A stretch of DNA of 64,000 bases from Agrypnia vestita (taxonomy: Eukaryota; Arthropoda; Insecta; Trichoptera; Phryganeidae): NCBI GenBank assembly GCA_016648135.1, contig JADDOH010003994.1:186001-250000 (forward strand), written 5' to 3'. Shown here piece after piece: positions 1 through 10,385 of the stretch (its first letter is position 1; every line of letters begins with the position of its first letter). Below the pieces are notes generated by a model. It saw only the letters and a list, made by a program, of their open reading frames with translations. It made no database searches and was not told the DNA's origin. Made by a program: the position numbers and the translations under genes.

Positions 1-584
1 ATACAATCAACTTGAAATAAAGTACTACGAAGAATCAAATCATCAACACAGCGAGAATTTATCATTTAATGCATACTATTATTATCTTACTATCGTTTAT
101 CTGTTCAAAACAGATAGACGAGTAAATGTAACGGTTATTAACAAAGCACTTAAGGCTATTTGCAACTTATGCGACAGAACTAACTACTCAAACGGTTTAT
201 GAACATTCGAACTACCATAATTTCGAAATGCAACAAGACGCGAAGACAATGAAGGAACTTAAACACCCCTACTATTAAATTTCTAGCTGTAAATTATTGT
301 GGTCTGCTCAACAATGTCACGATCTAATAAAAGGCTATTAATCAAATAATAATAAGTTAGGGAATACTTTAAAATATACATATATAGTAATTTTTCAGTA
401 TTCTTGGGGGACGTGTTCCTAGAAAAGTCCATCAATACCAAGATTCTACATCCATAAAAATATGTGTCTCGATTACTATGTTGAAAAAAAACGTAAAATA
501 AAACATTTTCTCACAATATTTTGAAATATAAAAAAAAAATAGCTATACATTTGATACATGAAGTATTAGTTGGCTATACATATA
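1..584. other. AT-rich intergenic stretch, nothing recognised
   Basis: No open frame, RNA gene or terminal repeat could be supported here. Short A/T runs only. Confidence 0.6.
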
Positions 585-734
585 GAGTTGCTTGTTAGTC
601 TTGTGGTTAGGATCTCGCCTCGTGATCCAAAGGTCTCGGGTTCGAATCTCTCTCTATGTCACTCCATGCACTAATACAGTAAGTTAGTCCTATTTTCATA
701 GCACAAGCGTTTAGATTAGTTAAAAAATAGTAAA
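585..734 (+). repeat. tRNA-derived SINE, family 1, 3'-truncated copy
   Basis: The head carries a pol III A-box-like segment (CTTGTGGTTAGGATC) and a B box (GGGTTCGAATC) at tRNA-like spacing, followed by the body segment TCATAGCACAAGCGTTTAGA that recurs in four other copies in this window (7935, 9620 minus, 10386, 43135 minus). This copy lacks the GTGACACG tail of the longer copies. SINEs of this class are transcribed by pol III and mobilised by a LINE. It is not a tRNA gene because no cloverleaf closes around the anticodon region. Confidence 0.85.
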
Positions 735-736
735 TT

Positions 737-880
737 TATAGGCTATGTTTCCCATGAGATCTCGAATTCAGTACATTATAAATTAGTGATTCTCAATACC
801 TTCATTAATTGTTTTTTTTTATTTTTTATTACTACTGCCTTTGCTTTTATACCCTACATATGTTCTCAATCAGTTTTTTT
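737..880 (+). repeat. Dispersed repeat C, copy 1
   Basis: Shares GGCTATGTTT, TCGAATTCAGTACATTATAA and CTGCCTTTGCTTTTATACCC, in the same order and spacing, with 32318-32535. It begins directly after the SINE here. No coding capacity is seen and the type is unknown. Confidence 0.7.
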
Positions 881-1094
881 CGTATATTTGAATGAAAAAT
901 GCTAGATATATCTATGGTCCTTTCCCATGACATAGTATACATAGATTTCGCAACTGATAATGATACCTTTATATTTTTAAAGTGGAATATTAAGAAATAT
1001 TATTTTTAATGAATATATGATATCCTTACAAATTATTTATTATATACACTAGAAGACGCCTTGGAATTATTTTTTTAATTCCTTGTACCTGTAG

Positions 1095-1216
1095 GACCAG
1101 TATATATATAATATTATTATATTATATATATATTATAATATATATATTTATATATATATATATATTATATTCTATATATAATATATATAATATAATACTC
1201 ATATATATATATATTT
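1095..1216. repeat. AT dinucleotide tract
   Basis: About 120 bp of almost pure alternating TA/ATAT with ATT interruptions, capable of cruciform formation. Confidence 0.9.
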
Positions 1217-1824
1217 AACAAACTAATAATATTACTAAAAAAACACAGTCTTGTAAAACACTTGCAGACCGAGATACTGCCAATCTAAGGCTTTGTACTA
1301 GTATTCTAGGACATACTTCTTTAAAAAAAACAACTCAAACTTAAAGTCTTTTCCCGCACCAGAAGTTTCAGGTTCTTTATTTGCTATTCTTTGGTTATTT
1401 TTTCTCTTCCCTCATCCCTCTATTTCCGCTTCTATTTTCGAAAACCTTTATGGTATCCTCTTAAACTATACACCCACATAGTCTTTTTGGAACAACATGG
1501 TATCTTCTGACATTAAGAAACTGACAAACCCAGATTATCGTTTGGAATGATAAATTTTCATTAACACGTGTTCAAGCTGTATATATTTTTTTTATCAGAT
1601 TATCTTTTGGAATTTTCAATTTTCATTAACGTGTGTACAAGCTGTATACATATTTTTATATTATATTTAAGATTGAGTATATTAACGCTATGTCCGCTTA
1701 ACAACCCTGAAACTCACAAAACTAATATATTTTTTCAACATGTAACTGAACTCTGGTTTCACACTGCAGATAAAAAAAATACTTCTAGTATCTCTAGATC
1801 AGCGAAAAGACAAAGCTATATATA
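1217..1824. other. Intergenic, nothing recognised
   Basis: An open frame of 86 codons at 1568-1828 has Phe/Ile/Leu-rich composition typical of AT-rich noncoding DNA and matches no family I know. Confidence 0.5.
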
Positions 1825-3124
1825 TTAGGTCCTTACATATGAAATTGACGTTTAGTATGGGAGGAACATAAAGCCGATTTTTTTTATTATAATATATTTA
1901 TTTAATCAAAGTATGTACCATTGCTATCTATGCACTTTTGCCATCTCATAGGTAGTTCATCGATCCCTTTACTTAAAAAACCATTCGGACGGGAATCGAT
2001 AAAATCTTTGAAGGCGGTTTGGACTGCCCCATCGGAGTTGAATTTTTTCCTTTGCAAGAAGTTATCCAAATTTCGAAAAAAATGGTAATCTATTGGGGCA
2101 AGGTCCGGAGAGTACGGTGGATGTCTTAGACATTCCAATTGAAGCTCCTCTAATTTGGTAGCGTCTGTTGTGTCAGTGTGTGGTCTGGCTTATCATGAAC
2201 GCAGCAAGTGGCTAGAGCGTATTACCAGCCTCGATTGTTAAGTAGCTTTCGCATCATTGGTGCAGTTTGCAGACAATAGACATTGCCGTAATCGTACGGC
2301 CAGATTTAAGCCCAACAGCGTAGGGAAACGGATCCACCAGTCACTGACAGTCCAAACCAAACGCTCACAAGTAACTTTTTTGGAGTCAATTTTCGCTTGG
2401 GGCATGGTTTGGCTGGTTCGGCAGGGTTCAGCCATTGCGATGAGCGATTCCGATTATCGTAAAGGATCCACTTTTCATCACAGGTAATGATTCGATTTAA
2501 AATCCCTTCAGTATTGTGCCGGTTGAGTAATGCAACGCAGCAGTCAACGCGCGTTTGTTGATTTGCTTCACTCAATTCGGAGGTACCCACCTTTCAAGCT
2601 TTTTCACCTTACCAATTTGCTTCAAGTGGATTAAAACAGTTTTATCACTAACAACGCAGCCTGCAGCTAACTCGGATGTGGTTTGCGATGGATCCGCTTC
2701 CTACATAGCTGACTTCAATTCATTCAATTATAACTTGGTTCGGCCTCCCCAGGGGTTGTTCTGGCAGGTTCGAAAATTTTTTCCAGAAACGAAAAACGTT
2801 GGAACAAAAACGCAAATGTGTTTTATTGAGGCAAAGTGCCATACACATCATTAATCCTTCGAAGCCCGTTTTTCTGCAGCCTAGGTCTACGGTGGAACTC
2901 GTACTCGTAAATAACGCGATATTTCAAGTTTTTCATTTTGTAAACTGAGTGACGCAAAGAAAAAAACAATTGAGGAAAAAACAAATGAATTATAATTTTC
3001 AAAACACAAATACATGAGTAAATAGCTGTATAAATTTGGATTTGGAATTCCTAACCAAAGAGAAGATATTTGAGATCAAATTTGCCAGTACGGCAAAACG
3101 TGAATTTCATATGTAAGGACCTAA
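1825..3124 (-). mobile_element. Mariner element (cecropia-like), copy A, full length
   Basis: The 1300-bp element is bounded by inverted repeats that start TTAGGTCCTTACATATG at both ends and is flanked by TA dinucleotides (1823-1824, 3125-3126), the target duplication of Tc1/mariner elements. It is read on the minus strand. The transposase reading frame is frameshifted, so the copy cannot make its own transposase. A second copy with the same termini lies at 59258-60372. The protein resembles the transposase of the human SETMAR/Hsmar1 and moth cecropia subfamily more than Mos1 or Himar1. The subfamily call is from memory of motif content. Confidence 0.95.
1902..2936 (-). pseudogene. Mariner transposase pseudogene, frameshifted
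   Basis: The span from ATG (2936-2934) to the stop is 1035 bp, the usual size for a mariner transposase (about 345 codons). Recognisable blocks: N-terminal helix-turn-helix region near 2930-2600 in broken frames; HELSEANQQTRVDCC; the first catalytic Asp in TCDEKWILYDN (about 2480); and an intact C-terminal run with PPYSPDLAPIDYHFF carrying the third catalytic Asp, ending DSNGTYFD. The HDNARPH block of the second Asp is disrupted near 2200. Small indels break the frame at several places. Family role: cut-and-paste DDD transposase acting in the nucleus. Here it is inactive. Confidence 0.92.
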
Positions 3125-3265
3125 TATTTAGATTAAATTTTATTTTGTCCTGAAGAAACTGAAATTGTTTGGAATTCTTAAAAGTGGTTATATACAAAGA
3201 TAATTTATTTTAATTATAGAAATATCTGACAACAAAGTTTTTGCTTTAGATTTTACAAATAAAAT

Positions 3266-3800
3266 AAAATAGAAGCTACCCATGTATTTTACTTGGAGGT
3301 GAAAGTTGGTGTGGAAAAAATGGCAGACGCAAAAGCCCAAGCATGGGAAAAATTTGGGAAGAAGTTAGAAGAAGAAGACTTCTATGCGTCGCCAAAGACT
3401 TTCTGGCAGACAGTGAAGAAACTACGCAAAAGTACAAATATCACGACCATCAAAAGTATCAGAAGGAAAGATGGCAACCCGATAAAAGATGAAAGCGGTA
3501 GGTATCTTGAAAAGGCGGAAGTATTACTTCAAAGACTTGCAGAATGTGCCAGGAACTAGTATACTGAGAACTATTCACTCTAATAGGGATGAAGCTTCAA
3601 ACATAACATTTGCGGAAGTGACAGCAATGGTTCAGTTGACGAAAAACGGAAAGGCAGCCGAACAGACGAGATAAGGACATAGATGACCAAGGCTCTCAGT
3701 CAGACCGGACTACGGTGGCTAACCCGAATAATGAACATCACGTGGACAAGCGGTAGTACGCCCATGGACTGACAAATAGGTATCATAGTTCCACTGTACA
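3266..3800 (+). pseudogene. Non-LTR retrotransposon reverse transcriptase, 5' half of RT remnant
   Basis: Conceptual translation gives AWEKFGKKLEEEDFYASPK and TFWQTVKKLRK, the linker between endonuclease and RT domains seen in RTE/jockey-type LINEs. After a frameshift near 3555 comes VTAMVQLTKNGKAAE (RT motif 0/1) and then GLRWLTRIMNITW...IGIIVPLY (motif 1-2). Stops and shifts show decay. The frame breaks off at VPLY and resumes at 4540 with KKGDKKEC, so the two parts were once contiguous. Confidence 0.85.
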
Positions 3801-3989
3801 TATTTTTATTTTTTTATTTTTTTTACGCTTCAACAGGCCAGGAGGCCCAATTACAGAAGCGAAATACATCACAAAATACCCAGGCTTGAGTAAATCACAT
3901 AGATTAACATTGTGACCTCACCGGGAATCGAACCCGGAACCCTCGGTGTGGGAAGCCAGCGTCATACCCACTGCACTACGAGGGCCGTC
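3801..3989 (-). repeat. tRNA-derived SINE, family 2, inserted in a LINE
   Basis: Read on the minus strand it begins GGCCCTCGTAGTGCAGTGGG (A box), then GGGTTCGATTCCCGG (B box), a short body, and ends in a T-rich run on the plus strand at 3801-3825 (an A-rich tail on minus). It forms the left part of the material that splits the reverse transcriptase remnant. It is unrelated in body sequence to SINE family 1. Confidence 0.85.
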
Positions 3990-4539
3990 ATATAATTTAA
4001 TTTAATTTAATATAGCAAAATTTACCAAAGAAAAATTATGTAATTGTCATAATTCCCAAGCATACCCAGAATAGCCTTAAAACATACGAAGAAATAAAGA
4101 AAAATACAAGCAATACTAGGAATATACCAAATGGAGGTAATGTAATCCAGTGTAAATCCAAAGAAGCCGTGGAAAAACTCAAGGAAGTTACCACAAAAAA
4201 ACCAGAGGATAATTATGCAATCAGCATCCCCTTACAACGATACCCCCAAATAAAAATATTTGGACTAACAGAAAAACACGACGACGAAACAATCACCAGA
4301 TACATCAAAGCACAAAATGATTGCATCATGGAAAATTCAATACTACAAGTCAGAAATTTTTTCGAAAACAAGCGAACCCAGAACACATATGGTGCGATCC
4401 TGGAAATGGATGGTAACACTTTCATTAGAATAATGCAGACGAAAAAACTACACATCGGGGATGGGACAGATGCATAGTACTAGAAGAAATAAGCACTCTG
4501 AGATGCTTCAAATGCTGTGGATACAACCACAAATCAAAA
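3990..4539 (+). pseudogene. LINE ORF1 (gag-like) fragment with zinc knuckle
   Basis: An open frame from about 4000 through 4477 continues after a stop and shift to a knuckle-type motif, LRCFKCCGYNHKS (4500-4536), that is CX2CX4H with the last Cys missing at the A-rich junction. Upstream text such as YPQIKIFGL fits the nucleic-acid-binding ORF1 of R1/TRAS/jockey-like elements. In the family, ORF1 binds element RNA in the ribonucleoprotein. The segment lies within the interrupted RT gene and so is foreign to it. Its frame is broken and nonfunctional. Confidence 0.75.
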
Positions 4540-4835
4540 AAAAAAGGAGATAAAAAGGAATGTGAAAAATATAGAGCGATCACACTGCTATGTCAACCAG
4601 AAAAGATATTAGCTAGAATTCTCGAGAAAAATGTCGTAATATCACAGAGGGAAAAATATAAGGGAAGCATGAGGTTTTATGAACAGAAGAGGGACAGCAC
4701 ACCAGTTATTCTCCCTGCAGCAAACTATCGAAAAATCGTGGGAGTTTTCCAAGCCGATATAAACAGCATTTGTAGATTTAGAAAAGGCGTATGATAGAGT
4801 ACCACGTCAGTTACCTATGCATTTTATCAATTTAA
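4540..4835 (+). pseudogene. Non-LTR reverse transcriptase remnant, continuation
   Basis: Resumes with KKGDKKECEKYRAITLL, then an ILARILEK block, a QTIEKSWEFSK block and finally AFVDLEKAYDRVPRQ, which is RT motif A with its catalytic-type Asp. Two or more frameshifts lie within about 290 bp. It matches the piece ending at 3800 in register and is lost after 4835. Confidence 0.88.
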
Positions 4836-5139
4836 TCATTTTATTTGTATTGTATTAAAATGAATGAATTTTTAATATTCTATATAATTTCATTCAAAAG
4901 TACTACAACATTTTACAGTTACAAGATAAGTTAGAAATTTTGAATAAAAAATGCATCTTTTGAAGTCACCCATCTCCATAACTTTTGATGTTATAAAATT
5001 GTTACTTCAAAATTTTCGACTCATAATTTAGACAGAATTCTACCTGTAAAGTATTGTGGACTTACTCTGTTATACCCTGTTTATAATATTATTTAACCAA
5101 TTATGAAAAAACATGCTACACTCTCGTACAAATTCTATC
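4836..5139. other. AT-rich stretch, nothing recognised
   Basis: No open frame or repeat boundary could be supported. Confidence 0.5.
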
Positions 5140-5610
5140 GCCATTATCATCACTGTTGGCTCCACAACATGCGGTGGGTTTTGGCCTCCTCAAGAGTCTT
5201 CGTCCGCTCATGCGCCTCAGTTCCTTAGTTCTGAATCTCCAAGGCAGATATGTCTATAAGAACATTGTCGTTCCATCTTAATTTTGGCCTTGCTAAGCTC
5301 CTTCGCCCTATCGATCTGGAATTCAGCAGGAACTTCGGTGCTTGTTATTCAGTCTTTCTCTCCACACGACACAGCCACCATAAGTTTTCCCAATTTTATA
5401 CAATTTTTGATGCTTAGCTCCTTCAGAAAAGTATAAAGCTCATTGTAGCATCTGCGCCATTATCTGGAATTGCTCCAAAAATTGTCACAAATTTTCCCTT
5501 TCAAAATCATTCCGTGCTCGCTCGTTTCTTTTAATCAGTATCTATTTCTCCGAAGCGTATTTGAGCACCGGTCTGATAACACGTTTTGTACACTAATAAT
5601 TTAGTGTTTC
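5140..5610 (-). pseudogene. LINE reverse transcriptase C-terminal remnant
   Basis: The minus-strand translation in shifting frames shows LVYKTCYQTG, then a degenerate middle, and RSIGRRSLARPKLRW-NDNV followed by EEAKTHRMLW. This is the conserved C-terminal end of RTE-like LINE proteins (G-R-R-x-x-G-R-P-K-x-R-W followed by an EEAKTH-type end). Multiple stops are present, and it is 5'-truncated like most LINE insertions. Confidence 0.8.
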
Positions 5611-5794
5611 TGAACAGAAGTCTGCATTTTATCGGATTTTGGAGGCGGAAATAATGTTGATATAATAGTTTTGCGCTCTCTGTGCGCCTCTGGATCTCTT
5701 TTGTAATATTATTTCTGTGTGTTATCAGAGAGTACGAATTCTATAAGAAAGTAAATATCCATTTCACACAGAATAATACAATATTTTGAATACC

Positions 5795-6262
5795 GTCGTG
5801 GACCGTGAATACGAAAGACAAATGAAAACACTGAAAATTAATCAGTGACTAATTAATTAATGATTTATTATTTTTTTTAAATTGACATAGTCACGCAATG
5901 CGATTTTAATCTATCACTAGTTTCAAATTCACACAATTTCGCAATTTATGAATCAATAAAACATAATATTTCATCCAATTCTCACATGATGTAGTTGCAT
6001 TATTTTGATTGTTCACATATCGGTAAGAACTCACTCGATTATTTTTCTTAATATCTGTTGCTCCGATTCCATGACTGGCCACACCAGCCGTCGTCAGCGG
6101 CGGATAATATCCAGTCGGAAGAAATGTCAAAACAAATACTATCTATGCAGCTGTCGGCCACTGGTTTGATAGATAAATTAATGTCTTCTCGAACATACGA
6201 CGGCTGCCTAGTCATTATGAAATTTGTGAGGTTCATTCAAGAAATTTCTAGCATCTTCTAGT
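5795..6262 (-). mobile_element. LTR fragment, LTR family B
   Basis: Matches the minus strand of the solo LTR at 41473-42043 across its terminal GTCGTGG region, the AATGAAAACACT segment, the TAATTAATTAATGATTTATTA tract and, at the right, AAATTTCTA...TTCTAG. Divergence is high and both ends are degraded, so no target duplication is visible. Confidence 0.65.
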
Positions 6263-6400
6263 TCTATTTTATTTTTTAATTTTTAATTTTATTTATTTTA
6301 TTTTATTCATTCATCCAACAGGGAGACATAATTGCTTGGTAAGACAAAATACAGAAGAAATAGTTAAATGTCTCCCACAATTAAAGAATGACACAGATAA
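6263..6400 (-). repeat. Probable LINE 3' tail
   Basis: On the minus strand the sequence ends in AATAAAATAAAATAAATAAAA-type A-rich repeats preceded by GGGAGACATTTAAC and GTCTCCCTGTTGG. This resembles the 3' UTR and tail of truncated LINE copies elsewhere in the window. No coding part remains. Confidence 0.4.
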
Positions 6401-6799
6401 GATATAATTATAGATAAGTCAATTTGATATAAATGACAGATAAAACAATTTTACAGTTTCATTTAATCGATTGTTCCTGATTTAACTTTAACATAAACAT
6501 AAAAGGGTTCATATAACGTATATAATATAAACACGGAAGAGTTTCTAGTATATGCCTCACCTTATGATGATACTCTTAGTCTTTAGTATTAAAAATATCT
6601 ACTGAATTCAAAAGGTAATTATAATCTGAGGATATGCGTGGAATGCAACTACTACATGCGGTTTTTTGATGGAATATTATATTGTGTCAAGTTGATACAT
6701 TGCGAAATAGTGTGAATATGAGACTAGTAATAAATTAAATTTGCTTTGCGTGACTTAGCCAATTAAATAAAAAATAACTCATTAATTTAAAATTAATTC

Positions 6800-6871
6800 T
6801 AATGAAAAAGGTGTAGACTGCTGTAAAATCGTTAATTACGCGTTTTTCTGATTACTACGCATCTCTTTACA
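6800..6871 (-). mobile_element. LTR fragment, family A terminus
   Basis: Shares AAAGGTGTAGACTGCTGTAAAATCG and the CTTTACA terminus with the LTR ends at 37626 and 48391. It is followed by ATAT (6872-6875), the same flank seen at those ends. Only about 70 bp is preserved. Confidence 0.65.
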
Positions 6872-7105
6872 ATATAATGGGACTATTTGCAAAAATCGAT
6901 AAATATAGCAATAAAAAAAATGAGTCGTTAATATGATCAGTTTGATCCTTCGCATATAATGGAATTTGCCAAGGTCGGCATATTATGAAAATATGTCTCG
7001 TGTGAACTAGATACTCAAACGAGACGACTCCGTACATAAATGCATTTCTGCAGAGTTTTAATATGGGACGATTATTCACGTCTTGGCGATATTGGAAAAG
7101 TTTGG

Positions 7106-7150
7106 TCGATCGCCGTGGCTTAGTGGGTGACTGTCGACGGTTTGAGATTA
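7106..7150 (+). repeat. Possible SINE head fragment
   Basis: GATCGCCGTGGCTTAGTGGG fits a pol III A box, but no B box follows, so this is at most the first third of a tRNA-derived SINE. Confidence 0.35.
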
Positions 7151-7305
7151 TAAGATATTAAATATTAAATTGTGGATAATCTTTTCTGTATAATTTTCTG
7201 GAACCTCCGAGAAAACCACGCACAAAATTCTGAACGACCGCGAAAAATTGAGATCATTTTTAAGTTTGGATATTATTAAAGATTATGTTTATATATTTTT
7301 ATCTA

Positions 7306-7432
7306 CTAGCTGAGCCCGCAGCTTTGCACGCGTGGAATTCAGTTTGAGACTTCAAGAATATCAGTGAAAAATTAATATAATCTAAATTACTCGTCCAAAC
7401 AATGTTGCGTTGATAAGAATATAACTATCATT
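7306..7432 (-). mobile_element. Helitron 3' terminus
   Basis: On the minus strand the sequence reads CACGCGTGCAAAGCTGCGGG then CTCAGCTAG with T outside (7305). That is the GC-rich hairpin plus CTAG end of rolling-circle Helitrons, inserted before T. The internal part runs rightwards, and repeat D follows at 7433. The 5' TC end was not located. Confidence 0.6.
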
Positions 7433-7660
7433 ACTCCCTTTCTTTTAACTCGTAGCGTCTACTTGCTTGCTTGCTTGACGAAAAAAGAAAAAACTTTGGA
7501 TCAATTTTTAACCCTTTTCCCGTGATCCAATCAAGCTGAAACTTTGCAAGCAAACTCGTGGCGACGATCAAAGAGATCTATAAAATTTTCGTTAAAAAAA
7601 TTTAATAATTATAGTATTTATTATTTTGGATTTTTAGAAATTTTTAATGGTTTTTTCATA
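7433..7660. repeat. Dispersed repeat D, copy 1 (truncated)
   Basis: Begins TACTCCCTTTCTTTTAACTC and contains ACCCTTTTCCCGTGATCCAA and GCTGAAACTTTGCAAGC, matching copies at 21829-22235 and 42622-42946. The GAGAAAGGGAGTA right end is missing, and an RT remnant begins instead. The 69-codon open frame here is incidental. Confidence 0.75.
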
Positions 7661-7934
7661 CAACTTACTAGGGATGTTAAGTGCGAGAATTTTGATACTC
7701 AATATATTATTCTTGGTGCCGCATTTAGAATGGACTGTTGTCTATCCAGCTGAAATTTTGGAAGTCCAGCTAAATGCTATTATAGTAGTCCACACGAGAC
7801 ACCACAAATGCATTTATGAGTAAATAAGGCTTCTGGGGAAGATATCTCCGAATACTTTTAATCTGTCTCAGATAATAAAAGCATGCACTGACAGTTTTAC
7901 TTATTTCTGTATTCACTGAGAGATCTAAATCAAT
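7661..7934 (-). pseudogene. CR1/L2-like LINE reverse transcriptase fragment
   Basis: Minus-strand translation: LSVNTEISKTVSACFYYLRQ, then IRRYLPQKPYLLINAFVVSR and VDYYNSI, and after a +1 shift AGLPKFQLDRQQSILNAA with a degenerate SKFSHL. This is the region after the RT palm conserved in CR1, L2 and Rex-type LINEs. At least one frameshift and one stop are present. It is followed directly by a SINE at 7935. Confidence 0.9.
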
Positions 7935-8114
7935 GAGTAGCTTATTGGTCTTGTGGTTAGGACACCCGCCTCGTGATCCAAAGTTCGCGGTTCGAATATC
8001 ACTCCAGACCACCAAGTTAGCCCTATTTGCAAAGCACAAGCGTTTAGCTCAGTTTGAAAATAGTGAGAATATTGATGTGACACGTATTCCGTGTTCGCAT
8101 CTATTAAAAAAAAA
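7935..8114 (+). repeat. tRNA-derived SINE, family 1, near full length
   Basis: GAGTAGCTTATTGGTCTTGT, A box TGGTTAGGACACCC, B box GGTTCGAATA, body GCACAAGCGTTTAGCTCAGT, tail GATGTGACACGTATTCCGTG and an A9 run. It abuts the CR1/L2-like fragment. Confidence 0.9.
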
Positions 8115-8516
8115 TGTGCACACCCAACAACTTTACTGCAGATTTAGCATTCACAGACATTGGTTCCTGGATTAGATATTGCAATCTAGATATCGTGGCC
8201 CATAAATGTCCATCCTGAAACCATTAGTCTGAAGTAAAGCCTATGTCGATCTGGAATAATATATAGCCTGAATAATTCTGAAGGCTTATACTCAATATTG
8301 GTGAATGTATTTTTGAAATCGAACGACTATTTTCGGAGATTACCTCTTACATCTAAACTTACAAACTTTACCTCTTTAAAATATTGGTATAGAGTGATGA
8401 TATCTCTTTGCATATTTAATCTTTAAGTGAATATGTTTGCTGAAGTATTTGAATATTTAAATATTATGAATAAATAGCAGTGGCGTGAACAAGGCATGAA
8501 CTAATTTATTTTTGAT

Positions 8517-8615
8517 GTTTATTGCAATAATTTTAATTAATTAAAAACTTTGTAAGTATAAACCACTCTAAATAAATTATACAAAATCTTTAATTAATTA
8601 AAATTAACAATAAAC
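8517..8615. repeat. Imperfect inverted repeat
   Basis: Arms 8517-8560 and 8578-8615 are complementary over TTTTAATTAATTAAA and a shared GTTTATTG end, with an 18-base spacer. CAGTGGCGTG at 8479 resembles a hAT end, but no partner terminus was found. Confidence 0.6.
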
Positions 8616-9190
8616 TTATTTGAATTATGGTGCTTATAACTATGGTATACAAATGGCATAGGATTTATGGACATTGTCTGTAGGTGAAGTACTCTATTTT
8701 TTTACATCCAAGAGTATAATTTGTCAGAAAATATTGAAGCGATAGAAAACAAAGAAAGATGGAATAACCTTATCGATGAAATCACACAAAATACGCCATC
8801 TCATCTGTCGCATTTTGAGCGACCGGTAACAGTGTACTATATTAGTAGATAGAAGATTCCCCAATGCGGTAGTATGTGATGATAGATTCCCACCCGACCA
8901 GGAGAATCTTCTCGTGTTTAGTGTGTGATGTCGCGTGTATGAGGTGTAAATAAATGTTTGTGGCACATCTAGTAAAACACTGGTGTAGTTAAATAATACT
9001 CACTGTTTGGTACTGAGATTTGTTAAACGACCTTTACAGATGAAACGGTTAACAGGAATATTACTTGACAATGATCGCTGACGGTATAATGGTAAATACA
9101 ACATGCCGGAAACAGCGCCGCCGCGCTGTCCGTTTCTTGCTTCCGATTGGCTGGAATATTTATTTCTTACGGATAAGAGATTAGATTAAG
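8616..9190. other. Unassigned stretch
   Basis: Contains an 80-codon open frame on minus (8724-8966) with basic, Ser/Thr-rich composition and no recognised motif. Nothing else is seen. Confidence 0.4.
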
Positions 9191-9194
9191 CTAC

Positions 9195-9320
9195 GTAGAC
9201 CAGATTATCGGACCTGTAGCACCTACCAAGAAATGAAGAGGCTGGCAGGTGACAGAGAGGAGTGGAGAAAGCGAGTGCTTGTTGCAGACCAATCCTAGGA
9301 TTGGGACCCAAAAAAAAACC
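9195..9320 (+). pseudogene. LINE ORF2 C-terminal scrap with A-rich tail
   Basis: Translation includes TYQEMKRLAGDREEWRKRV, the terminal x-x-L-A-x-D-R-x-x-W-R motif common at the end of LINE ORF2 proteins, followed by a stop and an A9 run at about 9310. Confidence 0.6.
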
Positions 9321-9619
9321 GAATAGAAACGCCTTAGCTCCCGATTACCACACACTTATTAAAAATAAAGAGGGAGAAGAGAGGATATGAAAAAAGTAGA
9401 TAAGTATATAAAGCGACATTAATTGGTAAAATATATACGTAAAATGCAATTGGTAAGCGGATGGTCACTGACTCAATGTCTACTCAGAATTAAATTTAAC
9501 TGTAGTATTCATCGGAAAAAAAATCGGAAGAAATATTAAAAATTCCTGTCTTAAGACATTAGATACATTAACGTTTGTACAATTTTTACAGAAATTAATA
9601 TTTTTTAAATATTTTTTTA

Positions 9620-9799
9620 AAAAAATAAATAGAGATGTGAACACGAAATACGTGTCACATCAATTTTCTTACTATTTTAAACTAATCCTCCGCTTGTGCT
9701 ATTAAATTAGAACTAACTTGATACTCTGGAGTGAGGTTCGAACCCGCGATCTTTGGATCACGAGGCGAGTGTTCTAACCACAAGACCAAAAAGCTACTC
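9620..9799 (-). repeat. tRNA-derived SINE, family 1
   Basis: Reverse orientation copy. The B box reads GGGTTCGAACC on minus, the A box CTTGTGGTTAGAACAC, and the CGTGTCACATC tail with a poly-T/A tract lies at the left end. Confidence 0.9.
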
Positions 9800-10199
9800 A
9801 TTGGTCATTGGTGAATTGGTATTCGCAATATTAAGGATTTTATTTTTGGCGTAGAATTTGGACAAACATTTTCTTCTCAAAATTGGGATCCGGGATAAAT
9901 TGTCCCGATAATAATTTGCACCATCTATTAAGGGTGCGGTCAGTAGGTCAGTTAGAGATAAGGCTGTTACACATCCTGTCCCTCGCATCACTCGTTGGTA
10001 GACCCCGATTAATGCTGGACGAGCCAGACCTGCAAGGTCTTTTTGTGTCTCCTCCCTTTGCGTGTTCATTTTGTTTTCCCTAAATCGTCAAAATAAATAT
10101 TTCTGAAATCTCACGAAGAAAAACACATTTAACAGAATTGTCCAAACTCTTGTATGCCAGTCCAAAACATGTTAGAAAAATAATAAATCTTTTAAAAAT

Positions 10200-10385
10200 A
10201 CATATTCGATAATAAATATACATAATTTTAGAAGATAATACAAATAATTACATAATAATTATAATATAATGTATTTATTGTTATTATATATTATAAAATG
10301 TATATTATAAACATATATCGTTATATAATATATAATATAATAATAATTATATAATATAAAATAATTCTACAATAATATATAAATT
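10200..10385. repeat. Low-complexity AT stretch
   Basis: A TATAAT/ATAATTATA-rich tract with no clear unit. Confidence 0.6.

Noticed and set aside
585..660. tRNA gene
   Set aside because: A and B boxes are present but no acceptor or anticodon stem closes, and the unit recurs with a common 3' body: a SINE. The same applies to the tRNA-like heads at 3900-3989 and 20380-20465.
8479..8620. hAT element starting CAGTGGCGTG
   Set aside because: No inverted partner terminus or 8-bp duplication found.
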